64,000 nucleotides of DNA, taken from Pseudomonas orientalis. GTDB taxonomy: Bacteria > Pseudomonadota > Gammaproteobacteria > Pseudomonadales > Pseudomonadaceae. Under the pieces are notes generated by a model, which made no database searches, had not been told where the DNA came from, and saw nothing but the letters and a program-made list of their open reading frames with translations. Below, piece after piece: positions 8,928 through 18,994 of the stretch. The stretch is from the NCBI RefSeq assembly GCF_022807995.1, contig NZ_CP094351.1:1395001-1459000 (forward strand), in the 5' to 3' direction. Positions within the stretch are counted from its first letter, which is position 1; the number at the start of each line of letters is the position of its first letter. Position numbers and translations under genes: made by a program.

Positions 8928-11630
8928 TCATAAGGTCAAGCGTGTCAGCTCGACGCCCGGCTCCTGGGTGACGCTCAATTGCTCCACGATCGCCGCCTGC
9001 AAACGGCGGCACAGCTCAGGGTCGGACAGCGGCTGATTGTCGGCGTCGGTGATGAAGAACACATCTTCCACGCGCTCGCCGAGGGTCGCGATCTTGGCGT
9101 TTTGCAGCGACAGGTCGAACTCCAGGAAAATCCCGCCGATGCGCGCCAGCAAACCCGGCCGGTCCGGCGCGCTGAGCTCCAGCACGGTGACCGGACGCTG
9201 GGCGTCGTTGGAAATTGTCACCTGGGGCGCAAAGGCAAAGTGCTTGAGCTGGCGCGGTACCCGGCGCTGGATGATGGTCGGGTAATCATCCGGGTTGCGC
9301 AGGGCTTCGGTCAGGCCTTCGCGGATCTTCTTCACGCGCACCGGATTATCGCCAATCGAGTCGCCATCGGTGTCGAGCACAATGTAGGTGTCGAGGGTGA
9401 ACTGGCTGCTGGAGGTGATCACCCGGGCGTCATGAATGTTCAGGTTGAGCTGGTCCATGGCCGCCACGGTTACGGCGAAGAAGTCGTGCTGGTCCGGCGC
9501 GTAGATGAAGATCTGCGTGCCGCCTTCGAATTCGCGCTGGGTGGTTTCCTTGATCAGCACCAGCGGGCCGCCATCGGGCGGCTGTTGAAGAATGGCGTCA
9601 CTGTGCCAGGCGACATCGCCGGCGGTGTGGCGCAGGAAGTAATCGTCCCCCAGTTGCGACCACAGTTGTTCGACGTCATCCGGATCGTTGCCACCGCGCA
9701 CCAGAATATCCAGAGCCGCGCTTTGAGTGCGGCGGATCTGCTCTTCGCGGTCCACCGGGTTTTCCAGGCCACGGCGCAGGGCGCGCTTGGTCTCGGTGTA
9801 CAACTGGCGCAACAGGCTGGCGCGCCAGGAATTCCAGAGCGTGGGGTTGGTGGCGTTGATGTCGGAGACGGTCAGCACGTACAGGTAGTCCAGACGAGTT
9901 TCATCGCCGACGGTCTGCGCGAAGTCGTGGATGACTTGCGGGTCGGACAAGTCCTTGCGCTGGGCTGTGGTGGACATCACCAGGTGGTTCTGCACCAGCC
10001 ACACGATCAGGCGGCTGTCCCACAACGGCAACTGATGGCGCTGGCAGAACGCTTCGGCATCGACCGCGCCGATTTCCGAGTGATCGCCATGCCGGCCTTT
10101 GCCGATGTCGTGGTACAGGCCGGCCAGGTAAATCAGTTCCGGCTTGGGCAGCTTGGCCATGAGCTTGCTGGCCAGTGGGAATTTCTCTGACACCTGGGTG
10201 TACTGCAACTTACGCAAGTGCTTGATCAGGTTCAGGGTGTGGGCGTCCACGGTATAAATGTGGAACAGGTCATGCTGCATCTGCCCGACGATAAAGCCGA
10301 ACTCCGGCAGGTAGCGCCCGAGGATGCCGTAACGGTTCATCCGTCGCAGGTTGCGGTGAATGCCGATCTTGCACTTGAACAGTTCGATAAACAGGCTGGT
10401 GTTGCGGATGTCGTGACGAAACGCATCGTCGATCAGATGACGGTTTTCCCGCAGCAGGCGGATGGTGTCGGCGCGCACGCCCTTGATTTCCGGCTGCTGG
10501 GCCATCAGCACGAAGATCTCCAGCATGGCGAACGGTGTACGGTGGAACACGTTGTCGTTGCGCGCCTCGATGTAGCCATCATGCAGTTGGAAGCGCGCGT
10601 TGATCGGCTGCGGAGGCGCTTCGTCTTCGGGCGCCAGGATCACTTCTTCGAAGTGCTGGATGATCAGGTCGCTGAGCTGGGCAATGCTCATCACCACCCG
10701 GTAGTACTGCTGCATGAAGCTTTCGATGCTGGTCTTCGCGTCTTCGCCTTCAAACCCCAGCAGGGTCGCGATGGAGCGCTGGTGGTCGAACAGCAGGCGG
10801 TCCTCGGAGCGCCCGGCGAGCATGTGCAGGGCGTAGCGCACTTTCCACAGGAATTCCTGGGACGAGGCCAGCAGCGCGTTTTCGCTCTCCACCAGAAAAC
10901 CCTCGCCGGCCAGGGCACGCAGGTTCAGGGTGCCGTATTGACGGCGGGCGACCCACAAAATCGTCTGGATATCGCGCAGCCCGCCCGGCGAGCCTTTGAC
11001 GTTGGGTTCCAGGTTGTATTCGGTGTCGTTGTACTTGTGGTGCCGCGCCTTTTGCTCGGCGCGCTTGGCCAGGAAGAACTCCTTGCTTGGCCACATGTGC
11101 GCGGTGCTGGTGACCTCGAGCATGCGCTGGCGCAGGCGCTCGGGGCCGCAGATGGTGCGGCTTTCCATCAGGTTGGTGACGACCGTCAGGTCGGCACGTG
11201 CCTCTTCGGCGCACTCCTTGACCGAGCGTACGCTCTGCCCGACTTCCAGGCCGATGTCCCACAACAGCGTCAGAAAGCGCTCGATGGAATCGCGAAAAAT
11301 CTCATGATCGGCGCTGTCCAGCAGGATCAGCAGGTCGATGTCGGAGTAGGGGTGCAACTCGCCACGCCCGTAGCCGCCGACCGCCACCAGGGCAATATCC
11401 GCCTCGGTGCTCCAGCTGAACTGTTCCCAGGCTTTTTGCAGGATATTGTCGACAAACCAGGCGCGATCCTCGATCAGTCGGCGTATGTCGCGACCGCTGC
11501 GAAAGCGTGCGTCGAGCACCTCGCGCGCCTGGCGGATCGCCTTCTTGAACGCGGCGATGGGGCTTGCCTTCAACGCCAGTTCGGCCTGGAACTGGCCACG
11601 GTCGAAGAGTTCGGGATCCACCTGGGGCAT
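8928..11630 (-). CDS. glnD: Bifunctional [protein-PII] uridylyltransferase / uridylyl-removing enzyme GlnD
   Basis: Nitrogen-status sensor that adds UMP to PII proteins when nitrogen is short and removes it when glutamine is high. The 900 residues carry an N-terminal nucleotidyltransferase domain ([19 protein letters not shown] at about 85-103), a central HD domain ([20 protein letters not shown] at about 500-520) for UMP removal, and two C-terminal ACT domains for glutamine sensing ([19 protein letters not shown] and [19 protein letters not shown]). The length matches the E. coli enzyme. It sits 59 bases downstream of map, on the same strand. Confidence 0.96.
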   Translation of the reverse strand: MPQVDPELFDRGQFQAELALKASPIAAFKKAIRQAREVLDARFRSGRDIRRLIEDRAWFVDNILQKAWEQFSWSTEADIALVAVGGYGRGELHPYSDIDLLILLDSADHEIFRDSIERFLTLLWDIGLEVGQSVRSVKECAEEARADLTVVTNLMESRTICGPERLRQRMLEVTSTAHMWPSKEFFLAKRAEQKARHHKYNDTEYNLEPNVKGSPGGLRDIQTILWVARRQYGTLNLRALAGEGFLVESENALLASSQEFLWKVRYALHMLAGRSEDRLLFDHQRSIATLLGFEGEDAKTSIESFMQQYYRVVMSIAQLSDLIIQHFEEVILAPEDEAPPQPINARFQLHDGYIEARNDNVFHRTPFAMLEIFVLMAQQPEIKGVRADTIRLLRENRHLIDDAFRHDIRNTSLFIELFKCKIGIHRNLRRMNRYGILGRYLPEFGFIVGQMQHDLFHIYTVDAHTLNLIKHLRKLQYTQVSEKFPLASKLMAKLPKPELIYLAGLYHDIGKGRHGDHSEIGAVDAEAFCQRHQLPLWDSRLIVWLVQNHLVMSTTAQRKDLSDPQVIHDFAQTVGDETRLDYLYVLTVSDINATNPTLWNSWRASLLRQLYTETKRALRRGLENPVDREEQIRRTQSAALDILVRGGNDPDDVEQLWSQLGDDYFLRHTAGDVAWHSDAILQQPPDGGPLVLIKETTQREFEGGTQIFIYAPDQHDFFAVTVAAMDQLNLNIHDARVITSSSQFTLDTYIVLDTDGDSIGDNPVRVKKIREGLTEALRNPDDYPTIIQRRVPRQLKHFAFAPQVTISNDAQRPVTVLELSAPDRPGLLARIGGIFLEFDLSLQNAKIATLGERVEDVFFITDADNQPLSDPELCRRLQAAIVEQLSVTQEPGVELTRLTL

Positions 11631-11689
11631 TGATCGGCTTTCCTTTCTATCTGTCAGTCATTACACCGTTGGGAAAACCTGCACGGCCT

Positions 11690-12472
11690 TTACGCCGATA
11701 CGCGTGGAATCGTGTCGTCGGCGCGCAGGGTGAAGATCTCGTAGCCCGTCTCCGTGACCAGCAGGGTGTGCTCCCACTGGGCCGAAAGCTTGCGGTCCTT
11801 GGTGATGGCGGTCCAGCCGTCGCCCAGCACCTTGGTATCGGCCTTGCCCTGGTTGATCATCGGCTCGATGGTGAAGGTCATGCCAGCCTTGAGTTCCATG
11901 CCGGTGCCGGCGCGGCCGTAGTGCAGGATCTGCGGTTCTTCGTGGAACACGGTGCCGATGCCGTGGCCGCAGAACTCGCGCACCACCGAGAAGCCGTTCT
12001 TTTCGGCGTGCTTCTGGATCACCTCGCCGATGTCACCCAGGCGGCAGCCGGGCTTGACGATCTCGATGGCCTTGTACATGCATTCCTGGGTCACCTGGGA
12101 CAGGCGCTCGGCCCACGGCGCCACGGTGCCGACATGGAACATGCGGCTGGTGTCACCGAAGTAACGGTCCTTGATCACCGTGACGTCGATGTTCAGGGTG
12201 TCGCCATCCTTCAGCGGTTTGTCACCCGGAATCCCATGGCACACCACGTGGTTGACCGAGGTGCAGATCGACTTGGGGAAACCCTTGTAGTTCAGCGGTG
12301 CAGGGATGGCGCCTTGTACGTTGACTATATAGTCGTGGCAGATCTGGTTCAGTTCTTCGGTGGTGACGCCGGGCTTGACGTGCTCGGCGATCATTTCCAG
12401 CACGTCGGCAGCCAGTTTGCCGGCAATGCGCATGCCGGCGATGTCTTCGGCGGTTTTCAAACTTACGGTCAT
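11690..12472 (-). CDS. map: Type I methionine aminopeptidase Map
   Basis: Cytoplasmic dinuclear metallopeptidase removing the initiator methionine from nascent proteins. The 260 residues include HVVCHGIPGDKPLKDGDTLNIDV, the metal ligands in DRYFGDTSRMF, GHGIGTVFHEEPQI, FTIEPMINQG and the late glutamate in SAQWEHTLLVTETG. It is divergent from rpsB, as in most gammaproteobacteria, across a 387-base gap that must hold both promoters. Confidence 0.96.
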   Translation of the reverse strand: MTVSLKTAEDIAGMRIAGKLAADVLEMIAEHVKPGVTTEELNQICHDYIVNVQGAIPAPLNYKGFPKSICTSVNHVVCHGIPGDKPLKDGDTLNIDVTVIKDRYFGDTSRMFHVGTVAPWAERLSQVTQECMYKAIEIVKPGCRLGDIGEVIQKHAEKNGFSVVREFCGHGIGTVFHEEPQILHYGRAGTGMELKAGMTFTIEPMINQGKADTKVLGDGWTAITKDRKLSAQWEHTLLVTETGYEIFTLRADDTIPRVSA

Positions 12473-12689
12473 ACAGGCTCTCTCTAGCGCAATACGCTGA
12501 AATCAATTCGGTTTACGGGCGTGCGACAAAAGGTTGCAGAATTCGCACAAGCCACAAAAAACGCGATTCTAACAGACGATCGCGTCAAATCATGAGCCTG
12601 TGATGATCGCTTCTCTCTATAAGGTAGGGGTAGGTCAACGCTATTCAAGGGGTTACGTGAACGCTTCGCGCGGCAAACGTGAATGCGTG

Positions 12690-12718
12690 TTCCGTTTTTT
12701 CCGATGCTGTGGTATAAA
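12690..12718 (+). promoter_or_regulatory. Candidate rpsB promoter
   Basis: TATAAA at 12713-12718 is preceded by TGTGG, giving a partial extended -10. TTCCGT at 12690-12695 lies exactly 17 bases upstream as a weak -35. A GC-rich stretch follows the -10 (GCGCCGC), as is usual for ribosomal promoters under stringent control. Confidence 0.6.
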
Positions 12719-12727
12719 ATGCGCCGC

Positions 12728-12859
12728 TTTCCGGGGATACCCCGCAGAGCTTAAATCCACACACGTGTCGACACGATGACCTGGGTGCCGGAGGCCTTGA
12801 TGCCGCTGGTTGGTCATTGGGATACGTGGAGGCCAAACCCGACTTATTAAGGAACTATC
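12728..12859 (+). ncRNA. Structured rpsB leader, probable S2 (t44-type) autoregulatory element
   Basis: The transcript before rpsB can form ATGACC (12776-12781) paired with GGTCAT (12812-12817), enclosing GGGTGCCGGAGGCC, plus the palindrome CGTGTCGACACG just before it. Gammaproteobacterial rpsB genes carry a conserved leader (t44/S2 leader) through which S2 represses its own operon. Assignment to that family is inference from position and pairing, not from a covariance search. Confidence 0.5.
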
Positions 12860-13597
12860 ATGTCCCAAGTCAACATGCGCGATATGCTGAAGGCCGGTGT
12901 GCACTTCGGTCACCAGACCCGTTACTGGAACCCGAAAATGGGCAAGTACATTTTCGGCGCACGTAACAAGATCCACATTATCAACCTTGAAAAAACCCTG
13001 CCGATGTTCAACGAAGCGCTGACCTTCGTAGAGCGCCTGGCCCAGGGCAAAAACAAGATTCTGTTCGTCGGCACCAAGCGTTCCGCTGGCAAGATCGTTG
13101 CTGAAGAAGCTGCACGTTGCGGTTCGCCGTACGTCGATCACCGCTGGTTGGGCGGCATGCTGACCAACTTCAAAACCATCCGTGCTTCCATCAAGCGTCT
13201 GCGTGACCTTGAAGTACAGGCCGAAGACGGTACTTTCGCCAAGCTGACCAAGAAAGAGGCGCTGATGCGCACTCGCGACCTGGAAAAGCTCGATCGTTCC
13301 CTGGGTGGTATCAAGGACATGGGCGGTCTGCCTGACGCACTGTTCGTTATCGACGTTGATCACGAGCGCATCGCGATCACCGAAGCCAACAAGCTGGGCA
13401 TCCCGGTTATCGGCGTAGTCGATACCAACAGCAGCCCGGAAGGCGTTGACTACATCATCCCAGGCAACGATGACGCAATCCGCGCTATCCAGCTGTACAT
13501 GGGTTCGATGGCTGACGCGGTAATCCGTGGTCGCAACCACGTTGCTGGTGGTACCGAGCAGTTCGTTGAAGAAGCTCCGGTAGCTGCCGCTGAGTAA
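12860..13597 (+). CDS. rpsB: 30S ribosomal protein S2
   Basis: Component of the small subunit at the head/platform junction. The 245 residues begin [20 protein letters not shown], the family's signature, and contain [26 protein letters not shown] and [31 protein letters not shown] lies just before the ATG. It is followed by a strong hairpin and then tsf, the conserved rpsB-tsf pair. Confidence 0.98.
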   Translation: MSQVNMRDMLKAGVHFGHQTRYWNPKMGKYIFGARNKIHIINLEKTLPMFNEALTFVERLAQGKNKILFVGTKRSAGKIVAEEAARCGSPYVDHRWLGGMLTNFKTIRASIKRLRDLEVQAEDGTFAKLTKKEALMRTRDLEKLDRSLGGIKDMGGLPDALFVIDVDHERIAITEANKLGIPVIGVVDTNSSPEGVDYIIPGNDDAIRAIQLYMGSMADAVIRGRNHVAGGTEQFVEEAPVAAAE

Positions 13598-13624
13598 CTG
13601 ACGCCCTGGCGTTGACTCAGTAAG

Positions 13625-13650
13625 CAAAAAGGGGGCTTGGCCCCCTTTTT
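13625..13650 (+). terminator. Hairpin terminator/attenuator between rpsB and tsf
   Basis: AAAAAGGGGGC, a short TTG loop, then CCCCCTTTTT forms a symmetric GC stem flanked by A and T runs. It can act in both directions, and on the plus strand it would attenuate transcription from rpsB into tsf. Confidence 0.85.
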
Positions 13651-13800
13651 GCCACCTCGAAAACCGTTTGTCGGCGCCCGCTTGTGGCAGCGCAACCTAG
13701 CGACTGTAACGTGCAGCGGCCTACAAGGGTGATTCGGGAAGAATTGATCGCCCGTTTGATCGGGTGGAATGGTTGAAAACCTATCCAAGAGGATTTTGAA

Positions 13801-14664
13801 ATGGCAGAGATTACTGCAGCGTTGGTTAAAGAACTGCGTGAGCGTACCGGCGAAGGCATGATGGATTGCAAAAAGGCCTTGACCAAGGCCGGCGGCGACA
13901 TCGAAAAAGCCATCGACGACATGCGTGCTTCCGGCGCCATCAAGGCTGCCAAGAAAGCTGGCAACGTCGCTGCTGAAGGCGCGATCGCTCTGAAAGAAGA
14001 CGGCAAGTCCGCCGTTCTGCTGGAAGTGAACTCCCAGACCGACTTCCTGGCTCTGCAGGACGACTTCAAGGCATTCGTTGCTGCCAGCGTTGAAAAAGCG
14101 TTCGCCGAGAAAATGACTGACGCCGCTCCGCTGATCGAAGCTCAAGAAGCCGATCGCCTGGTACTGGTCGGCAAGGTTGGCGAAAACGTCAACATCCGTC
14201 GCCTGGTTCGGGTCGAAGGTGACGTTGTTGGTGGCTACCTGCACGGCAACAAGATCGGCGTAGCCGTTGTTCTGAAGGGCGGCAATGTTGAGCTGGCCAA
14301 AGACATCGCTATGCACGTAGCGGCCAGCAACCCTGAGTTCCTGCTGCCTTCGGAAGTGTCCGCCGACGCAATCGAACGTGAAAAAGCCGTGTTCCTGAGC
14401 CTGAACGCCGACAAGATCGCCGGCAAGCCAGAGAACATCGTTGAAAACATGATCAAGGGCCGCATCAGCAAGTTCCTGGCTGAAGCGAGCCTGGTTGAGC
14501 AGGCGTTCGTGAAGAACCCTGAAATCAAGGTCGGCGAACTGGCCAAGAAAGCCGGTGCTGAAATCGTTTCCTTCACCTACTTCAAGGTAGGCGAAGGCAT
14601 CGAGAAGCCGGTCGACAACTTCGCTGAAGAAGTTGCTGCCCAGCTGGCTGCCGCCAAGCAATAA
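13801..14664 (+). CDS. tsf: Translation elongation factor Ts
   Basis: Guanine-nucleotide exchange factor that reloads EF-Tu. The 287 residues start MAEITAALVKELRERTGEGM with MMDCKKAL, the N-terminal UBA-like domain. EVNSQTDFLA carries the conserved TDF motif that contacts EF-Tu, and KGRISKFLAE and EIVSFTYFKVGEG mark the C-terminal region. AGAGGA precedes the ATG. It lies between two hairpins: its own leader follows the rpsB attenuator, and a strong terminator follows its stop. Confidence 0.98.
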   Translation: MAEITAALVKELRERTGEGMMDCKKALTKAGGDIEKAIDDMRASGAIKAAKKAGNVAAEGAIALKEDGKSAVLLEVNSQTDFLALQDDFKAFVAASVEKAFAEKMTDAAPLIEAQEADRLVLVGKVGENVNIRRLVRVEGDVVGGYLHGNKIGVAVVLKGGNVELAKDIAMHVAASNPEFLLPSEVSADAIEREKAVFLSLNADKIAGKPENIVENMIKGRISKFLAEASLVEQAFVKNPEIKVGELAKKAGAEIVSFTYFKVGEGIEKPVDNFAEEVAAQLAAAKQ

Positions 14665-14686
14665 GACAGTTTTCAACTGTCGCCCG

Positions 14687-14722
14687 AAAGAGGCTGCCCG
14701 CTCACGCGCGCAGCCTCTTTTC
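14687..14722 (+). terminator. Terminator after tsf
   Basis: AAAGAGGCTGC (14687-14697) pairs perfectly with GCAGCCTCTTT (14710-14720) to form an 11-bp stem ending in T residues. Confidence 0.88.
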
Positions 14723-14876
14723 AAATGGGAAGGCTAATTTTATTTGGCTTCCCGCCGGAACTGGCTTACAAAGCCGTGTTCCGATGGCGCTGTGATAGCG
14801 TCCAGCTAGAGTGAACGCAAGCCGTAAACGGCTCGCCAAGAATTTTTTAGAACATACGCCGCAGGAGAGATTCGCA

Positions 14877-15620
14877 ATGGCTCAGCAGGGCAGTGGTTAT
14901 CAGGCTCGCTATAAACGCATTCTACTCAAGCTCAGCGGCGAGGCCCTGATGGGCTCGGAAGAGTTCGGGATCGACCCCAAGGTGCTTGACCGCATGGCGC
15001 TCGAAGTCGGCCAATTGGTCGGTATCGGTGTTCAGGTAGGCCTGGTGATCGGCGGTGGCAACCTGTTCCGCGGTGCGGCGCTGAGTGCTGCCGGCATGGA
15101 TCGGGTCACTGGCGACCACATGGGCATGCTGGCTACTGTGATGAACGCCCTGGCCATGCGTGACGCCCTGGAGCGTGCCAATATCTCGGCCATCGTGATG
15201 TCGGCGATTTCCATGGTTGGCGTGACCGATCACTACGATCGCCGCAAAGCCATGCGCCACCTGAACGCCAAGGAAGTGGTGATCTTCGCCGCAGGCACCG
15301 GTAACCCGTTTTTCACCACCGATTCGGCGGCGTGCCTGCGCGCTATCGAAATCGACGCCGACGTGGTGCTCAAGGCGACCAAGGTGGATGGCGTATACAC
15401 TGCAGATCCATTCAAGGACCCGCATGCCGAGAAGTTCGATCATCTGACCTACGATGAAGTACTGGATCGCAAGCTGGGTGTGATGGACCTGACGGCTATC
15501 TGCCTGTGCCGCGACCACAAGATGCCGCTGCGCGTATTTAACATGAACAAGCCCGGCGCCCTGCTGAATATCGTACACGGCGGCGCGGAAGGGACTCTGA
15601 TCGAGGAAGGCCAACAATGA
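14877..15620 (+). CDS. pyrH: UMP kinase
   Basis: Hexameric amino-acid-kinase-fold enzyme that phosphorylates UMP to UDP. The start at 14877 is chosen because GCAGGAGAG stands just before it; the open frame extends 22 codons further upstream without such support. The 247 residues contain [50 protein letters not shown] and [13 protein letters not shown]. The stop overlaps the frr start by four bases. Confidence 0.97.
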   Translation: MAQQGSGYQARYKRILLKLSGEALMGSEEFGIDPKVLDRMALEVGQLVGIGVQVGLVIGGGNLFRGAALSAAGMDRVTGDHMGMLATVMNALAMRDALERANISAIVMSAISMVGVTDHYDRRKAMRHLNAKEVVIFAAGTGNPFFTTDSAACLRAIEIDADVVLKATKVDGVYTADPFKDPHAEKFDHLTYDEVLDRKLGVMDLTAICLCRDHKMPLRVFNMNKPGALLNIVHGGAEGTLIEEGQQ

Positions 15621-16174
15621 TCAATGAAATCAAGAAAGACGCTCAAGAGCGTATGCAAAAATCCCTGGAGTCTCTGAGCCACGCGTTCGGCCAGATCCGT
15701 ACCGGCAAGGCGCACCCGAGCATCCTGGGCAGCGTGATGGTGCCGTACTACGGCACGGACACCTCCATCACCCAGGTGGCCAACATCACCGTAAAAGATT
15801 CGCGCACCCTGCAAGTCGTGGCTTTCGAGCGCAACATGCTCGGCGCTGTCGACAAGGCCATCCAGAGCGCCGGCTTGAACCTCAACCCGACCAACCTGGG
15901 CGAGTTGCTGTTGATTTCCATGCCTGCCCTGACCGAAGAAACCCGCAAGGGCTTCACCAAGCAGGCGCGCAGCGCGGCTGAAGATGCACGCGTTGCCGTG
16001 CGCAATATCCGTCGCGATGCCTTGGGCGATCTGAAGAAGCTGGTCAAGGACAAGGAAATCAGCGAAGACGAAGAACGTCGCGCCGTTGCCGACATCGATA
16101 AGCTGACCAAGGATGCGGAGGCCCAGATCACCAAGGCCACCGAAGAAAAAGAAAAGGACCTGATGGCCGTATAA
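15617..16174 (+). CDS. frr: Ribosome recycling factor
   Basis: With EF-G it splits post-termination ribosomes. The 185 residues match the family's usual length. Visible are [23 protein letters not shown], the [20 protein letters not shown] block and the helical [19 protein letters not shown] segment. Translation is coupled to pyrH through ATGA at 15617-15620. Confidence 0.98.
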   Translation: MINEIKKDAQERMQKSLESLSHAFGQIRTGKAHPSILGSVMVPYYGTDTSITQVANITVKDSRTLQVVAFERNMLGAVDKAIQSAGLNLNPTNLGELLLISMPALTEETRKGFTKQARSAAEDARVAVRNIRRDALGDLKKLVKDKEISEDEERRAVADIDKLTKDAEAQITKATEEKEKDLMAV

Positions 16175-16191
16175 GGGGTCAGGACGCCTTC

Positions 16192-16947
16192 ATGGAAAAG
16201 ACCAAGCAGACTGTGCCCTCTGTGGTGCCGCGCCATGTCGCGATCATCATGGACGGGAATAATCGCTGGGCGAAGAAGCGCTTTATGCCGGGTGTCGCCG
16301 GGCATAAAGCGGGTGTCGATGCGGTGCGCGCTGTCATCGAAGTGTGTGCCGAGGCCAAGGTCGAAGTGCTGACGCTGTTTGCCTTTTCCAGTGAGAACTG
16401 GCAACGGCCTGCCGAAGAGGTCAGCGCCTTGATGGACCTGTTCTTCAAGGCGCTGCGTCGTGAGGCCAAGCGCCTCAATGACAACGGCATCAGCCTGCGC
16501 ATCATTGGTGATCGCTCGCGGTTCCATCCGGAACTGCAGGCGGCCATGCGTGAAGCCGAGGCTATCACTGCCGGCAGCAACCGTTTTGTGCTGCAGATCG
16601 CTGCCAACTACGGTGGCCAGTGGGACATCGCCCAGGCCGCGCAGCGATTGGCCCGCGAAGTGCAGGCCGGTCATCTGCGGCCCGACGACATCACGCCCGA
16701 GCTGTTGCAAACCTGCCTCGTGACCGGCGACCTGCCGTTGCCGGACTTGTGCATCCGTACCGGTGGCGAGCATCGCATCAGCAATTTCCTGCTGTGGCAG
16801 TTGGCCTATACCGAGTTGTACTTCTCCGACCTGTTCTGGCCGGACTTCAAACACGATGCCATGCGCAATGCGCTGGCCGATTTCGCTTCCCGTCAGCGTC
16901 GCTTCGGTAAAACGAGCGAGCAGATCGAAGCTGGAGCCCGGGTTTAA
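16192..16947 (+). CDS. uppS: Undecaprenyl diphosphate synthase (cis-prenyltransferase)
   Basis: Condenses isopentenyl units onto farnesyl diphosphate to make the C55 carrier lipid for peptidoglycan and O-antigen. The 251 residues carry PRHVAIIMDGNNRWAKKR with the catalytic aspartate D21, LFAFSSENWQRP, and the C-terminal LPDLCIRTGGEHRISNFLLWQLAYTEL that contacts diphosphate. The stop is followed immediately by the cdsA ATG. Confidence 0.97.
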   Translation: MEKTKQTVPSVVPRHVAIIMDGNNRWAKKRFMPGVAGHKAGVDAVRAVIEVCAEAKVEVLTLFAFSSENWQRPAEEVSALMDLFFKALRREAKRLNDNGISLRIIGDRSRFHPELQAAMREAEAITAGSNRFVLQIAANYGGQWDIAQAAQRLAREVQAGHLRPDDITPELLQTCLVTGDLPLPDLCIRTGGEHRISNFLLWQLAYTELYFSDLFWPDFKHDAMRNALADFASRQRRFGKTSEQIEAGARV

Positions 16948-17754
16948 ATGCTTAAACAACGAATCATCACGGCACTGATCCTGCTGCCGATTGCCTTGTG
17001 CGGTTTTTTCCTGCTCGAGGGTTCCGGTTTTGCGCTGTTCATCGGCCTGGTCGTCACCCTCGGCGCATGGGAGTGGGCACGTCTGGCGGGGTTCGGCGAT
17101 CAATTGCCACGTATGGCGTATGCCGCGGTCGTCGCGCTGTTGCTGTTCCTGATGTACATCCTCCCCGATATTGCGCCCTGGGTGCTGGGCGCGGCGGTAC
17201 TGTGGTGGGCCACGGCGACGTTCCTGGTGCTGACCTATCCGCGTACCAGCGGCCAGTGGTCCAGTGTGGCGTGCAAGTTGGTAATCGGCTTGCTGATCCT
17301 GCTGCCGGCCTGGCAAGGGCTGGTGGAAATCAAGCGTTTCCCGAATGGCAACGAATTGATCCTGGCCGTCATGGTGCTGGTTTGGGGTGCTGACATCGGC
17401 GCCTACTTTTCGGGTCGTGCCTTTGGCAAGCGTAAGCTGGCGCCGGCCGTCAGCCCGGGCAAGAGCTGGGAAGGGGTATACGGCGGACTGGCCTTGACGC
17501 TGTTGATTGCGTTGGTGGTCGGTGTGCTGCGCGACTGGTCGGTGAAGCAGATTTTCCTGGCCTTGTTGGGGACTGCCGTTGTCGTATTCATTTCGGTGGT
17601 GGGAGACCTCACCGAAAGCATGTTCAAGCGTCAGGCCGGGATCAAGGACAGCAGTAACCTGCTGCCAGGTCACGGTGGTGTGCTGGACCGTATCGATAGC
17701 CTCACCGCTGCGTTGCCGATCTTTGCCGTGTTGTTGTGGACGATCGCTTCGTGA
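16948..17754 (+). CDS. cdsA: Phosphatidate cytidylyltransferase CdsA
   Basis: Multi-pass inner-membrane enzyme forming CDP-diacylglycerol from phosphatidate and CTP. The 268 residues are mostly hydrophobic helices. The family signature is seen near the C terminus, around 220-250: [20 protein letters not shown] followed by [14 protein letters not shown]. It starts directly after the uppS stop and its TGA overlaps the likely GTG start of dxr. Confidence 0.97.
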   Translation: MLKQRIITALILLPIALCGFFLLEGSGFALFIGLVVTLGAWEWARLAGFGDQLPRMAYAAVVALLLFLMYILPDIAPWVLGAAVLWWATATFLVLTYPRTSGQWSSVACKLVIGLLILLPAWQGLVEIKRFPNGNELILAVMVLVWGADIGAYFSGRAFGKRKLAPAVSPGKSWEGVYGGLALTLLIALVVGVLRDWSVKQIFLALLGTAVVVFISVVGDLTESMFKRQAGIKDSSNLLPGHGGVLDRIDSLTAALPIFAVLLWTIAS

Positions 17755-18956
17755 GCCGCCTGCAACAGGTCACCGTGCTGGGCGCGACGGGCTCGGTGGG
17801 GTTGAGCAGTCTGGATGTCATCGCTCGTCATCCTGATCGTTATCAAGTGTTTGCCCTGACCGGCTTCACGCGTATGAGCGAACTGCTGGCGCTGTGCGTG
17901 CGCCACTCGCCGCGTTTTGCCGTGGTGCCGCAGGCAGCTGCCGCGCGTGGCCTGCAGGATGATCTGCGCGCTGCCGGGCTTGCCACTCAAGTGTTGGTGG
18001 GTGAGGAAGGGCTGTGCCAGGTGTCGGCGGATGCCGAAGTGGATACAGTGGTGGCGGCCATAGTCGGGGCGGCAGGTTTGCGTCCCACGCTGGCCGCCGT
18101 CGACGCGGGCAAAAAAATTCTGCTGGCCAACAAAGAAGCGCTGGTCATGTCCGGTGCCCTCTTTATGCAGGCCGTGCGCAAGAGCGGTGCGGTTCTGTTG
18201 CCCCTCGACAGCGAGCACAACGCAATCTTCCAGTGCATGCCCGCCGATTTCGCCCGTGGCTTGAGCCAGGTGGGTGTGCGCCGGATTTTGCTGACGGCTT
18301 CCGGTGGCCCCTTCCGGCAAACTCCGCTGAATGAGCTGGAGCATGTATCGCCGGACCAGGCGTGTGCGCATCCGAACTGGTCCATGGGGCGAAAAATCTC
18401 CGTGGACTCGGCAAGCATGATGAACAAAGGGCTGGAGCTGATCGAGGCGTGCTGGTTGTTCGATGCGCGGCCTGATCAGGTGGAAGTGGTGATTCACCCG
18501 CAAAGCGTGATTCATTCCCTGGTTGATTACGTGGACGGCTCGGTACTGGCGCAATTGGGCAACCCCGATATGCGCACGCCGATCGCCAATGCCTTGGCCT
18601 GGCCGGAACGTATTGACTCTGGTGTGGCGCCGTTGGATTTGTTTGCAATTGCGCGCCTGGATTTCCAGGCGCCGGACGAGCAGCGCTTCCCCTGTCTGCG
18701 TCTGGCCCGTCAAGCGGCCGAGGCGGGTAACAGTGCGCCAGCCATGCTTAATGCAGCCAATGAAGTGGCCGTGGCGGCGTTTCTCGAACGGCGCATCCGC
18801 TTTCCGCAGATCGCGAGTATCATCGAGGACGTTCTGAACCTTGAGCCGGTAGTGAGGGTGAATGATCTGGGGGCCGTGTTCGAGGCGGACTCCAAGGCCC
18901 GGACCCTGGCCGAGCAATGGCTGGACCGCAACGCGCGTCAGGCTGTGGGCGGGTGA
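17751..18956 (+). CDS. dxr: 1-deoxy-D-xylulose 5-phosphate reductoisomerase
   Basis: NADPH-dependent second step of the MEP isoprenoid pathway (IspC). The N terminus has the dinucleotide loop [15 protein letters not shown]. Then come [26 protein letters not shown] with metal-binding acidic residues, LTASGGPFR, and [22 protein letters not shown]. Two GTG starts are possible (17736, 17751). The later one overlaps the cdsA stop (GTGA) and gives a normal N terminus of 401 residues. ispD and ispF of the same pathway lie further along the window. Confidence 0.96.
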   Translation: MSRLQQVTVLGATGSVGLSSLDVIARHPDRYQVFALTGFTRMSELLALCVRHSPRFAVVPQAAAARGLQDDLRAAGLATQVLVGEEGLCQVSADAEVDTVVAAIVGAAGLRPTLAAVDAGKKILLANKEALVMSGALFMQAVRKSGAVLLPLDSEHNAIFQCMPADFARGLSQVGVRRILLTASGGPFRQTPLNELEHVSPDQACAHPNWSMGRKISVDSASMMNKGLELIEACWLFDARPDQVEVVIHPQSVIHSLVDYVDGSVLAQLGNPDMRTPIANALAWPERIDSGVAPLDLFAIARLDFQAPDEQRFPCLRLARQAAEAGNSAPAMLNAANEVAVAAFLERRIRFPQIASIIEDVLNLEPVVRVNDLGAVFEADSKARTLAEQWLDRNARQAVGG

Positions 18957-18994
18957 GCGCCTTCAGGCATCGGATTGAAATGCGGAGAAATTAG

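Larger units (their letters stand above)
12473..12859. other. Divergent map/rpsB intergenic region
   Basis: This 387-base gap has no convincing gene. It holds the map leader, the rpsB promoter (about 12690-12718) and the structured rpsB leader. A perfect 12-base palindrome CGTGTCGACACG lies at 12764-12775. Confidence 0.7.

Noticed and set aside
10218..11633. 471-codon open frame antisense to glnD
   Set aside because: It is a shadow of glnD, whose nucleotidyltransferase and HD motifs are intact on the minus strand.
15748..17673. 641-codon open frame antisense to frr, uppS and cdsA
   Set aside because: It crosses three well-supported genes, is rich in Gln/His/Arg as expected of reverse reading, and has no recognisable domain.
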